Assembly: GCA_034663635.1 (NCBI GenBank)
Contig: JAXDJH010000013.1
Coordinates: forward strand, 248,001 to 312,000
DNA length: 64,000 bases
From: JAXDJH01 sp034663635
GTDB taxonomy: Bacteria > Actinomycetota > CADDZG01 > WHSQ01
Direction of reading: 5' to 3'
Shown here: positions 26,086-34,930 of the stretch, piece by piece
Layout of the letters: the number at the start of each line of letters is the position of its first letter
Numbering within the stretch: the stretch's first letter is position 1
Program-made: the position numbers and the translations under genes
The notes under the pieces: model-generated
The model's database searches: none
The model's input: only the letters and a program-made list of their open reading frames with translations
What the model was told of the DNA's origin: nothing

Positions 26086-27783
26086 TCACGCTAGTCCAGC
26101 CTCGTGAGGGGCTTCGTCCATGCCGAGCTCGAGATGATCCGGCGCCGGCGGAGGCACCAACCCTCGACGAGCCAAGCGCAGGGCCGTTTGAGAAGTCCGA
26201 GCGTCTCCCTGACGCTCGGACCAGGCGCCTTGCGCACAAAGCCGGGCACATGCATAGGTAGTGGCGAGCCCCATCGCGAGTGAGCGAGCCTCCGCTTGCG
26301 CACGGGTCTCGTCGTCGAGAACCGAAGTAGCGCGCTGCACGAGGGATTCAAGCGCCGCCTCGACGATCGGGATCGCCTCGGCACAGGACGAGGCCCCATC
26401 GGCCGATGCGAGAGCGGCGCGCGCGTCGGCGACTATGCGTTCGAGTGCTGATGAACGAACGATCGCTCGCATCACGTCGAGAGCCATCACGTTCGTGGTG
26501 CCCTCCCAGATCGGGATCACGTGCGTGTTGCGAACGAGCGTCGGGATCGTCGAGTCCTCGCAGTAGCCCACCCCACCTATCGCTTCCATTACTTCCGTTG
26601 CGCCCGCTATCGACCAACGCCCTGTGGCTAACTTCGCCAACGGAGTGAGCCCTCTCAGCAGATCGTCTTCCTCCGGCGAGGTATTGCCGCGTTCGGCTCG
26701 TCCCAACAATTCGCAACAACGCATCGTGAGAGCTAGGGACGCGGCGTAATCGACTGCAAGATCGGTCAGTGTGGCGCGGTGCGCTGGAAGCGTTTCGAGC
26801 CGCCGGCCGAACGCCTCACGAACGCGTGCATAAGAACGCGCCCACGACAGACCGCGGGCAAGAGCGCCCGTTCCTCCGAGCGCATTGTGGATCCGGGTGA
26901 TGTTCAACATCGTTGCGATCCGCCGGACCCCGGCGCCATCTGTCGGATCGCCGACCGGGTATGCGAGGGCTCCTTCGAGCTCGAGCTCGGCAGTGGGCAG
27001 AGCTCGAGTTCCAAGCTTGTCCTTCAGGCGACGCACGAGGATCGCGTTGCGCGATCCGTCGTCGAGGAAACGGTGGATCCGGAAAAGTCCGAGACCCTTC
27101 GATCCTTCGACCGCACCTTTAGGCCGTGCGAGCGTCAAAGCCATCTCGGACGTCGTGGCGCTGGTGAACCACTTCATCCCCCAGAGCCGCCACGTCCCAT
27201 CGGCCTCCGGCGTTGCGACGGTGCCGGTTCGACCGACATCCGAGCCGCCGGCGGTCTCGGTCATCCACTGCCCGCTCGTCCACGCAGACGAGGAATCGCG
27301 CGTGGTCAGCCGTTCGACCACGGCGATGTCTTCGGCCGAGCCGTGAAGCAGAAGCGTTCGAGCGGCTCCATCCGTCATCGCGACGGGACAGCTGTAAAGA
27401 GCGGATGACGGGCCCCAAAGGAGCATCAACCCCGCCCATACGACGCGAGCAGACTCTCCCAGGCCGAAGTCCTCATACGGCAGAGCAGTGACGCCGGCCG
27501 TTACGCCGATCCGCCCGAGCTCAAGATAGGCGTCAGACACGCGGATGTCGTCGATTCGCTCGCCCCAGGCCGAGTAGTGAGTGAGTTTCGGCGGCTCCGA
27601 TTCGGCCCTCGCCGCGAGAGCGAGGGTCTCTGGATCGACCGCGACTTTTCCCATGGGACCAAGAAGATCTTCTGCTAGGGCGTAGATCTCCTCACCCGCG
27701 TGAAACCGTACCGACTCCCTAAGGGCTCGGTCGGACGCCCAGGAGTCGGGCAAGGTGGGCGGCATCTGAAGGAATGGGTCCAT
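26086..27783 (-). CDS. Acyl-CoA dehydrogenase family flavoprotein (AidB-like)
   Basis: A 565-aa FAD-binding acyl-CoA dehydrogenase of the long AidB/AcdH-like type. Features are MTETAGGSDVGRT (flavin/substrate loop), WGMKWFTSAT, a central ALGGTGALARGL, and IWEGTTNVMALDV near residue 440, where AidB proteins have the same motif. AidB-type proteins are linked to alkylation resistance or act on unknown acyl-CoAs; there is no direct sign of substrate here. ATG at 27783, divergent from the ABC transporter gene at 27807 across 23 bp. Confidence 0.88.
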   Translation of the reverse strand: MDPFLQMPPTLPDSWASDRALRESVRFHAGEEIYALAEDLLGPMGKVAVDPETLALAARAESEPPKLTHYSAWGERIDDIRVSDAYLELGRIGVTAGVTALPYEDFGLGESARVVWAGLMLLWGPSSALYSCPVAMTDGAARTLLLHGSAEDIAVVERLTTRDSSSAWTSGQWMTETAGGSDVGRTGTVATPEADGTWRLWGMKWFTSATTSEMALTLARPKGAVEGSKGLGLFRIHRFLDDGSRNAILVRRLKDKLGTRALPTAELELEGALAYPVGDPTDGAGVRRIATMLNITRIHNALGGTGALARGLSWARSYARVREAFGRRLETLPAHRATLTDLAVDYAASLALTMRCCELLGRAERGNTSPEEDDLLRGLTPLAKLATGRWSIAGATEVMEAIGGVGYCEDSTIPTLVRNTHVIPIWEGTTNVMALDVMRAIVRSSALERIVADARAALASADGASSCAEAIPIVEAALESLVQRATSVLDDETRAQAEARSLAMGLATTYACARLCAQGAWSERQGDARTSQTALRLARRGLVPPPAPDHLELGMDEAPHEAGLA

Positions 27784-27806
27784 AACCAGAGCTTATTCTC
27801 GCCCCC

Positions 27807-28718
27807 ATGTCAGAACTCGCGATAGACGTGCGCGGGCTCAAAAAGTCCTACGGGAGCTTCGAGGCCGTCAAGGGCGTCGACCTGCAGGTTCAAGTGGGCG
27901 AGATCTTCTCCCTCCTTGGACCCAACGGAGCGGGAAAAACCACGACGGTTGAGATCCTCGAGGGTCACCGGACCCGCTCGGCCGGAGAGATTTCCGTGCT
28001 CGGCCACGATCCGGGTAAGAGCGAGAAGGCTTACAAGGAGCGCATAGGGATCGTCCTCCAGGAGACCGGCGTCAATCCCTATCTGACGGTGGCCGAAACG
28101 ATCGATCAATTCCGGTCCTACTACCCGCACCCTCGACCGCGTGACGAGATCCTCGAAGTTATCGGGCTGCAAGACAAAGCAGACGCCCGGGTCAAGAAGT
28201 TGTCGGGCGGCCAGCAGCGCCGTCTTGACGTCGGAGTAGGGCTCGCAGGAGATCCCGAGCTCCTTTTCCTCGACGAGCCGACGACGGGCTTCGACCCGTC
28301 CGCCCGCCGCAATGCTTGGTCAATGATCACGCACCTCAAGGAGCTCGGGAAGACCGTGCTTCTGACAACGCACTACATGGACGAAGCGCAAAACCTTGCC
28401 GACCGAGTCGCGATCATCGTCGCCGGACGCATCGTCGCGGAAGGCGCCCCCTACAGCTTGATGGCCGAGCGTGGCGGCGACACCCGCGTGACCTTCGCGC
28501 TTCCGTCCGGCGCGCCGGCCCTACCGTCCGACCTCGGCCACGACGAATCCGGAGATCGCATCGTGATGTCCACCGCGGAGCCGATGCGTCTTCTCAACCG
28601 CTTGACCGGATGGGCGATCGACAACGGGGTCGAACTCGAAGAGTTGTCCGTCGCTCGTCCCTCCCTCGAGGACATCTACCTCGAGCTGACGAAGGATGCG
28701 GAGGTGAACTCGGCGTGA
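27807..28718 (+). CDS. ABC transporter ATP-binding protein (ABC-2 exporter)
   Basis: A 303-aa ATPase of the CcmA/DrrA class. Walker A is GPNGAGKTTT, the Q loop is LQETG, the signature is LSGGQQRRLD, Walker B is LLFLDEPTTGFDP and the H loop is LTTHYMDEA. The C-terminal extension (about 225-300) is typical of ABC-2 exporters of drugs or lipids. ATG at 27807. Its stop overlaps the permease start by 4 nt. It heads an apparent operon with the permease, two esterases and an ATP-grasp enzyme. Confidence 0.95.
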   Translation: MSELAIDVRGLKKSYGSFEAVKGVDLQVQVGEIFSLLGPNGAGKTTTVEILEGHRTRSAGEISVLGHDPGKSEKAYKERIGIVLQETGVNPYLTVAETIDQFRSYYPHPRPRDEILEVIGLQDKADARVKKLSGGQQRRLDVGVGLAGDPELLFLDEPTTGFDPSARRNAWSMITHLKELGKTVLLTTHYMDEAQNLADRVAIIVAGRIVAEGAPYSLMAERGGDTRVTFALPSGAPALPSDLGHDESGDRIVMSTAEPMRLLNRLTGWAIDNGVELEELSVARPSLEDIYLELTKDAEVNSA

Positions 28719-29494
28719 GCACCGCGGCGATGACACTCAAACAAGTGCGTTACGAGAACAAAGCTTTCTGGCGCAATCCCGCCTCCGCTTTCTTCACGTT
28801 CGTGTTCCCGTTGATGTTCCTGGTGATCTTCAACAGTCTCTTCAAGGGCACGATCAACATAGAGATTTCCCCCGAGGTTTTTCGCAAGGTGAACTCCAAT
28901 TACTTCTACGTTCCTGCCATCGGAGCGTTCTCGGTGATCACCGCGACCTACGTGAATCTCGCGATCAGCATCTCGTTCTCGCGCGATATGGGAACGCTAA
29001 AGCGCATCCGTGGAACGCCGTTGCCCGCTGGGGCATACATGTTGAGCCGCATCGTCCACGCGATGTTCGTTTGCATCATCTTGATCACGATCGTCGTCCT
29101 TGCGGGGATCTTCTTCTACGACGTCGATCTCCCGACGGAGTTTCTGGGCGGATTCATCCTTACGGTCCTCGTCGGAGGAGCCTCATTCTGCGCGCTCGGC
29201 CTAGCCCTAACAGCGATCATCCCAAACGCGGACGCGTCGCCCGCAATCGTGAACGCAACCGTGTTGCCGCTCCAGTTCATCTCGGGGATCTTCATCCCGC
29301 TCGACAATGCGCCCGATTGGATCGTCAATATCTCGAAGTTCTTCCCCATCTATCACCTCGCCCAAGCGATGCAAGGTCCGTTCAACCCGTTCGATCCGGA
29401 GTTCAAGGGGAATGATCTCCTCATAGTGGCTATCTGGGGAGTTGTAGGGCTCGCGCTGGCGGTGAGGTTCTTCACTTGGGAACCACGCAAGTAA
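28715..29494 (+). CDS. ABC-2 type transporter permease
   Basis: A 259-aa integral membrane protein with about six hydrophobic segments (first at FFTFVFPLMFLVIFNSLF, last at VAIWGVVGLALAV). It pairs with the preceding ATPase to form an exporter. The frame is open further upstream within the ATPase gene, but GTG at 28715 overlapping TGA (GTGA) is the natural start. The N-terminus KQVRYENKAFWRNPASAFF is typical of the family. The 3' end overlaps the esterase start by 19 nt. Substrate unknown. Confidence 0.93.
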   Translation: MSTAAMTLKQVRYENKAFWRNPASAFFTFVFPLMFLVIFNSLFKGTINIEISPEVFRKVNSNYFYVPAIGAFSVITATYVNLAISISFSRDMGTLKRIRGTPLPAGAYMLSRIVHAMFVCIILITIVVLAGIFFYDVDLPTEFLGGFILTVLVGGASFCALGLALTAIIPNADASPAIVNATVLPLQFISGIFIPLDNAPDWIVNISKFFPIYHLAQAMQGPFNPFDPEFKGNDLLIVAIWGVVGLALAVRFFTWEPRK

Positions 29495-30573
29495 GCGCGT
29501 CCGAGGAACAAGTCGAAAATCCCACGCCCGACATCCATCCGGATCGGGTTGTGTTCAGGCTGCCAGATCCCGTGATGAGCATGGCGGAGGTGAACCTGAT
29601 CCAGGAGATCCGACGTCCTCGGCTCGGCCCCCCCTTCGAATTCGACGGTTCCGATTGGGTGCTGACGGTGCCGCGGCCCAACGCGGATCGCATCGAGTAC
29701 ATGCTTCACCTCAGACATCGGGACGGCGGTGAGGAGACAATCCCCGACCCGAACAATCCCGTGGTCGCGCCCGGACCGTTCGGTTACAAGTCCGTTATCG
29801 AGTGGTCCGGGTACGCGCCCCCCGACTGGGTGGCCGCCGACGCACCTTCCGGCGATCTCGTCGACACGTCGATCCGAAGCAGGACGCTGCGCTCCGACCT
29901 TCGAACGATCGTTTGGGCATCGCCCGGCGCGAGCGTGGACGATTCCCTTCCGTTGCTCGTTGCGCATGATGGGCCGGAGTACGCGGAGTTCTCGGGACTC
30001 ATCAAGTGCCTCGAAGTCGCTCACCACGAGGGCCGGATCCCATCGATGCGAGCGGCTCTCGTCGCTCCCGTGGAACGGAACGAGACGCTTTCGGCCTCAG
30101 CGGCATACGCAAGAGCTCTCGCCTACGAGATCCTGCCGGGCATAGAGAAACTCGCGAACGTGCCGCACGGACGCAGCATGAGGATCGGGATGGGCGCGAG
30201 TCTTGGGGGTCTCTCGATGCTGCATCTGCATCGCCACAGCCCTGCCGCTTTCGGCGCTCTCTTCTTGCAGTCGGGCAGCTTCTTCCGCCAGCGTTACGAC
30301 AAACAGGAGTCGTCGTTTCCTAGATTCCGACGGATCTCGCGGTTCATGGGCCGCGTGCTCACGGCCGAGGATTGGCCGCACCCGATCCCGGTGATGATGA
30401 CCTGTGGAACCATCGAAGAGAACCTGTGGAACAACAGAGCCACGCGCGACGCTCTGGCGCGGCAGGGTTACGAAGTCGCACTCCACGAGAATCGAGATGG
30501 GCACAACTGGATCGGATGGCGCGACACGTTTGATCCCTATCTGATCGATCTGATCGCGAGGATGTGGGCATGA
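29476..30573 (+). CDS. Esterase with N-terminal E-set domain (enterochelin-esterase-like)
   Basis: A 365-aa protein. The first 110 residues look like an E-set/CBM48-like beta domain (RVVFRLPDP onward). The rest is a putative-esterase (PF00756-type) alpha/beta hydrolase with nucleophile motif GASLGGLSM and a C-terminal histidine in NRDGHNWIGW. The likely start is TTG at 29476, inside the permease gene; an ATG near 29580 would cut the E-set domain. It is followed by a second esterase with an ATGA overlap. Fes-like enzymes cleave siderophore esters; no siderophore genes are visible, so the substrate is open. Confidence 0.8.
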   Translation: MGTTQVSASEEQVENPTPDIHPDRVVFRLPDPVMSMAEVNLIQEIRRPRLGPPFEFDGSDWVLTVPRPNADRIEYMLHLRHRDGGEETIPDPNNPVVAPGPFGYKSVIEWSGYAPPDWVAADAPSGDLVDTSIRSRTLRSDLRTIVWASPGASVDDSLPLLVAHDGPEYAEFSGLIKCLEVAHHEGRIPSMRAALVAPVERNETLSASAAYARALAYEILPGIEKLANVPHGRSMRIGMGASLGGLSMLHLHRHSPAAFGALFLQSGSFFRQRYDKQESSFPRFRRISRFMGRVLTAEDWPHPIPVMMTCGTIEENLWNNRATRDALARQGYEVALHENRDGHNWIGWRDTFDPYLIDLIARMWA

Positions 30574-31310
30574 GACGAGATCACATCGGGTTAGAGGCCC
30601 CCTCCATCGGAGGGGTCGGCGACGTGATCGCGTACGGACATTGGGGCAGGCCGTTGATGGTGTTCCCGAGCGAACAGGGCCGGGCCTGGGATTACGAGAG
30701 CAACGGGATGATCGGGGTCCTATCCCCATTGATCGAAGCGGGCCGCTTGAAGGTCTACTGCGTCGACAGTTTCGATGCAGGCTCCTGGGTTCGGAAAGAC
30801 ATCCCGCTGGAGGAGCGCGCTCGGATCCACGGTGGATACGAAGACTGGATCATCAACCGCGTCGTTCCGTTCATCCACCAAGACAGCGGCGGCTACCAAG
30901 AGATCATGACGACCGGCAGCTCCTTCGGGGCGTACCACGCCGCCAACTTCGCGCTTAAGAGAGCGGACCTCTTTCCACTGGCGATATGTCTAAGCGGTGT
31001 TTACGACGTGAACCACCTCGGCTGGGGCGAGCGAGGCGAATCCACCTACTTCAATAATCCGGTCGACTACGTGCAACACATGGGCGGCGATCACCTCGAT
31101 TGGTTAAGGAACCAGGTGAACCTCGTGCTCGTCTGCGGCCAGGGGCAGTGGGAGGACACGACCGGGGCCCTCGAGTCCACGAAGACGTTCGCCGGACTGC
31201 TCGGCTCGAAGGGCATCCGCCACGAACTCGACCTCTGGGGCCACGATGTGCCGCACGACTGGCCCTCGTGGCGGAACCAGATCGGCTACCACGTCCCCCG
31301 ATTCTGCTAA
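30570..31310 (+). CDS. Second putative esterase, alpha/beta hydrolase fold
   Basis: A 246-aa hydrolase with nucleophile motif TGSSFGAYHAANF and a C-terminal GHDVPHDW supplying the histidine. It lacks the E-set domain of its upstream neighbour. ATG at 30570 overlaps that gene's stop by 4 nt (ATGA). The sequence resembles the single-domain esterase-family proteins found in actinobacteria. Because two different esterases are coupled and followed by an ATP-grasp ligase, an esterified or amide-linked small molecule is a plausible substrate. This is inference. Confidence 0.82.
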   Translation: MRRDHIGLEAPSIGGVGDVIAYGHWGRPLMVFPSEQGRAWDYESNGMIGVLSPLIEAGRLKVYCVDSFDAGSWVRKDIPLEERARIHGGYEDWIINRVVPFIHQDSGGYQEIMTTGSSFGAYHAANFALKRADLFPLAICLSGVYDVNHLGWGERGESTYFNNPVDYVQHMGGDHLDWLRNQVNLVLVCGQGQWEDTTGALESTKTFAGLLGSKGIRHELDLWGHDVPHDWPSWRNQIGYHVPRFC

Positions 31311-31346
31311 CGATTCCGCTAGCGCGAGAAGGGGCATAGTTACAGG

Positions 31347-32591
31347 ATGGCCAACCATCTGATCGGGATGCTGCTGGGGACCGAGGAAGACTGGCCCTCC
31401 GCCTTCGAATCGATGATCCGCAGGTTCGGCCCCGTCGATCACGAGGGTGAGCGACACGATTTCGAGACCGAGCGCGTCACCATCGAGCCGTTCAACCTGC
31501 GAGCCGTCCCACGCCACTCGGTGGTCATCGACCGTTTGTCTCACTGGTACTACCACCCCCGCGAGTGGCTGAAAAAGGTAGCCCTCATGGACGGCGTGTA
31601 CCTGATGAACAACCCGTTCACCTTCCAGTCGATGGAGAAACACGCGGCTTACTGCGCAATGATCCGGCTCGGCTTGAAGGTCCCCGACACATGGCTGATC
31701 CCGTACAAAACTCCGCCAGACAACCCACGCTTCCCCTACACGGCAGCGAAGTACAACCGTCAGTTCGATCTCGACGCGATCGCTCAAGAGATCGGATACC
31801 CACTCTTCATGAAGCCGTTCGACGGTGGCGCGTGGGTCGGCGTGACGCGGATCAGCGACATCGACGAGTTGCAGAAGGGATACAACGAATCGGGCGAACG
31901 CCTTATGCATCTGCAATCCTCGGTCGAGGACTTCGAGGTATTCGCGCGCAGCTTGTCGATCGGCGCCGAGACCATGGTGATGCGCTACGACCCAGACCAA
32001 CCGCTCCACGGTCGCTACAAGGTCGAGCACGGCTTCCTATCTCCTGAATTGGGCTCGGAGATCGTCACGATCGGCCGCCTCATCAACGCGTTCTTCTTGT
32101 GGGAGTTCAACTCATGCGAGACGCTGGTTCGAGGCAACGACGTTTTCCCGATCGACTATGCGAACGCCTGCCCCGATGTCTCTCTGATCAGCCTTCACTA
32201 CTACTTCCCTTGGGCGATCAAGACGCTGGCCAAATGGGCGATGTTCTCGAGCGTGACCGACCGCAAGATGCAGATCGACATGACCATGCAGCGCTACTTC
32301 GAGATAGGCGACCGGGACGACCTTTCGTACGAGGAAAAACTCGCCGAGTACTCGCGACTGACAGAAGCCCATTTCGAAGCAGAGCGCTATCACGAGTTCA
32401 TCCAGAAGCACCTTCCGGAGGCGGACGAGGCGATGGTGGATTACATCGGGAGCTCGGAGTTCGACGATCTTCTAGTCGGGACCGTCAAGGCAGCGTTCCC
32501 CGCCCACGAGCATGACGAGTTCATCGCGCACTACCGGGGCCTGATGGCGCTCTGGCTCAAGGATCAGGGGGCGGTGTCTTCTCCAGCTTGA
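31347..32591 (+). CDS. ATP-grasp domain ligase, unknown substrate
   Basis: A 414-aa protein with an ATP-grasp fold. The nucleotide-binding lysine strand is YPLFMKPFDGGAWVG (about 153-167), and the acidic metal-binding region is LWEFNSCETLV followed by FPIDYANACPDVS. The N-terminal ~100 residues form the pre-ATP-grasp part, and an extra helical C-terminus (about 320-414) is present. ATP-grasp enzymes join a carboxylate to an amine, thiol or hydroxyl. It lies 36 nt after the second esterase on the same strand. The 3' end overlaps the convergent MFS gene by 28 nt. I do not recognise a characterised orthologue. Confidence 0.8.
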   Translation: MANHLIGMLLGTEEDWPSAFESMIRRFGPVDHEGERHDFETERVTIEPFNLRAVPRHSVVIDRLSHWYYHPREWLKKVALMDGVYLMNNPFTFQSMEKHAAYCAMIRLGLKVPDTWLIPYKTPPDNPRFPYTAAKYNRQFDLDAIAQEIGYPLFMKPFDGGAWVGVTRISDIDELQKGYNESGERLMHLQSSVEDFEVFARSLSIGAETMVMRYDPDQPLHGRYKVEHGFLSPELGSEIVTIGRLINAFFLWEFNSCETLVRGNDVFPIDYANACPDVSLISLHYYFPWAIKTLAKWAMFSSVTDRKMQIDMTMQRYFEIGDRDDLSYEEKLAEYSRLTEAHFEAERYHEFIQKHLPEADEAMVDYIGSSEFDDLLVGTVKAAFPAHEHDEFIAHYRGLMALWLKDQGAVSSPA

Positions 32592-33877
32592 TCGCCAGCG
32601 CGCGCTTTGTAGTCGAGGAGTGCGCGATTGGATGTTGCGAGGACGCCCGTCCCCACCAGGCAGGCGACCCCTCCGATGACCACGGATGCAGGTGCGCCGA
32701 ATAGGCCGGCGACCGAGCCGGTTTCAAAATCACCGAGGCGAGGTCCGCCCGTCACAACCATGAGATTGACGGCATTGACACGTCCACGGAGCTGATCCGG
32801 CGTCTCCGTCTGAACGATGGTTCCTCTGAAGACTGCGCTGATCACGTCGGCAGCTCCCGCGACCGCCAGGAAAAACAGCGTGAGCCAGAGCGAGAAGACG
32901 GACAGTCCCGCGAGTGCGATCGCGGCCCCCCACACGAGCACCGAGAACACCACGGCTTTCCCGCGCTCTTGGACGCGACCGACCCAGCCGGTTGAAAGAG
33001 CGGCGAGCAATGCGCCGGCCGAGGGGGCCGCGAATAGAAGGCCCAGAACCGAGGCGTCTCCTCCGAAAGTCACGCGAGCCAGCTCCGGAAATGCTGCTCT
33101 CGGCATGCCGAAGATCATGGCGATCAGATCGATCACCAGAACCGAAAAGATGATCGGGGTACGGAACGAGTAGCGGAGACCTTCCTTCACGGACTGCCAG
33201 GGCGTTTCGGTGATGTCATCTGCGGGAGCTACGCGCGGCAGCCAGTAAACGGAGATCAGTGCGGACACGAACGAAACGGTGTCCACCAAGTAGACGGTGG
33301 CGAAATCTCCGCCCGTCGCTGCGAGAAGAGCGCCGCCGATCAGAGGGCCGACGATCATCGTCACCTGGTAGACGACCTGGCGCAGAGCAAGCGCCGCCGG
33401 GATCAACTCCTCTCGCACGAGGTGGGGCATCAACGACGTGCGGGCCGGACGATCGAACGCCTGAAATGCGGAGGCGAGGCCACACAGGGCGTAGATCCCG
33501 AGCAACGACGGTGCATCGGATAGAGCGAGGACCCACAGAGCGCCCGACGAGACGATCAGTCCGATCTGCGTCCATCCGATCACGCGTCGTTTCTCCGCGC
33601 GATCCGCGACGGTGCCCCCCACGATCGAGAACACGATCAATGGGACAAGCTCGACCAAACCGAGGATCCCCACCGCAACGGTGGAGCCGGTCATGTCGAA
33701 GATCTGCAACGACACCGCGACGATCCGCATCTGCGAACCGACCTGCGAGACGATCTGACCGATCCACAGGGCGCGATAGGCGACCGACTCCCGAAGAGGC
33801 CCGATGTCTATGAAGAGATCGCGTGCCGCGGGAAAACGCCGGGACGAACCTGGTTCGTTAGAGGGTCGGCGCGACAA
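32564..33877 (-). CDS. MFS exporter
   Basis: A 437-aa transporter with about 12 membrane segments, resembling the EntS/Tet(V)-like drug and siderophore exporters. The N-terminus YRALWIGQIVSQVGSQM and loop 2-3 motif GGTVADRAEKRRV are characteristic. TTG at 33877 immediately follows the glpX stop codon, so co-transcription with glpX is likely. The 3' end overlaps the ATP-grasp gene by 28 nt on the opposite strand. Substrate unknown. Confidence 0.9.
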   Translation of the reverse strand: MSRRPSNEPGSSRRFPAARDLFIDIGPLRESVAYRALWIGQIVSQVGSQMRIVAVSLQIFDMTGSTVAVGILGLVELVPLIVFSIVGGTVADRAEKRRVIGWTQIGLIVSSGALWVLALSDAPSLLGIYALCGLASAFQAFDRPARTSLMPHLVREELIPAALALRQVVYQVTMIVGPLIGGALLAATGGDFATVYLVDTVSFVSALISVYWLPRVAPADDITETPWQSVKEGLRYSFRTPIIFSVLVIDLIAMIFGMPRAAFPELARVTFGGDASVLGLLFAAPSAGALLAALSTGWVGRVQERGKAVVFSVLVWGAAIALAGLSVFSLWLTLFFLAVAGAADVISAVFRGTIVQTETPDQLRGRVNAVNLMVVTGGPRLGDFETGSVAGLFGAPASVVIGGVACLVGTGVLATSNRALLDYKARAGDQAGEDTAP

Positions 33878-34873
33878 TTAGTAGAGCTTGGAGAACTGTG
33901 CGAGCTTGGTGCGGCGGTGATACGCGTCGATGACTCGCACCGTTCCCGACCGAGAACGCATGACGATCGACTGCGTGAACGCGCTTTCGCCTCGGTAGGA
34001 CACGCCTTTGACGAGGTCCCCGTCGGTGACACCCGTGGCGGCGAAGAACACATCTTCGCCGGCAACGAGATCGTCTGTCGTGAGCACTCGCTCGAGGTCG
34101 TAACCCTGCTCGATCGCAGCTTGACGTTCCTCGTCGTTGCGCGGCCAGAGACGCCCCAGGATCACACCGCCCAAACACTTGATCGCTGCAGCTGCGATCA
34201 CGCCTTCAGGGGTGCCACCGATGCCGTAAAGCATGTCGACCTTCGTCGTTCCTCGGGCGGCCGATATGGCGCCCGCGACGTCGCCGTCCGAGATGAGTTT
34301 CACTCGAGCCCCGGCTTCGCGGACCTCTTTGATGGCCTGGTCGTGACGCTCACGCTCGAGCATCATGACGGTTAGGTCGGCGACGTCGGTACCCTTCACT
34401 TTCGCCAACCGCTCGAGGTTCTCCGATAGAGGCGCGTCGAGGTCGAGAACGTCCCGAGCTTCGGGGCCGGCGGCGATCTTCTCCATGTAGAAGCAAGGGC
34501 CGGGGTCGAACATCGTGCCGCGCTCGGCCAGCGCGACGACGGCGATCGCGCCGTTCAACCCTTTTGCCGTGAGCGTCGTGCCGTCGATCGGATCGACCGC
34601 AACATCGACGACGGGAGGCTCGCCGTTGCCGATCTTCTCGCCGTTGAACAGCATCGGGGCGTTGTCCTTCTCGCCCTCACCGATGACGACGACGCCATCC
34701 ATCGACACCGTATCCATGAGGGTGCGCATCGCGTCGACGGCGGCTTGGTCGGCGGCTTCCTTGTCACCGCGGCCGCGCCAGCGCGCTCCTGCGAGAGCCG
34801 CGGCCTCAGTCACGCGGACGAGCTCGAGCGCGAGGTTGCGATCAGGCGCTTGGCCGTTACCCGGCGGTGCCAT
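33878..34873 (-). CDS. glpX: Fructose-1,6-bisphosphatase, class II
   Basis: A 331-aa metal-dependent phosphatase of gluconeogenesis, the class used by most actinobacteria. Motifs: VIGEGEKDNAPML, the metal site VDVAVDPIDGTTL, and YGIGGTPEGVIAAAAIKCLGG in the C-terminal half. ATG at 34873 is preceded by GAGGAGGG. The MFS gene starts directly after the stop. The gene is complete and ordinary. Confidence 0.97.
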   Translation of the reverse strand: MAPPGNGQAPDRNLALELVRVTEAAALAGARWRGRGDKEAADQAAVDAMRTLMDTVSMDGVVVIGEGEKDNAPMLFNGEKIGNGEPPVVDVAVDPIDGTTLTAKGLNGAIAVVALAERGTMFDPGPCFYMEKIAAGPEARDVLDLDAPLSENLERLAKVKGTDVADLTVMMLERERHDQAIKEVREAGARVKLISDGDVAGAISAARGTTKVDMLYGIGGTPEGVIAAAAIKCLGGVILGRLWPRNDEERQAAIEQGYDLERVLTTDDLVAGEDVFFAATGVTDGDLVKGVSYRGESAFTQSIVMRSRSGTVRVIDAYHRRTKLAQFSKLY

Positions 34874-34930
34874 CGACCCTCCTCACCGTTGAGAAAGGTC
34901 GAGACTAAACGACCCCGTTTATGCCCTCGA

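Noticed and set aside
29476..32591. Siderophore (enterobactin-like) hydrolysis operon
   Set aside because: One esterase is Fes-like and an exporter is nearby, but there are no synthesis genes, receptor or iron regulator, so the substrate is left open.
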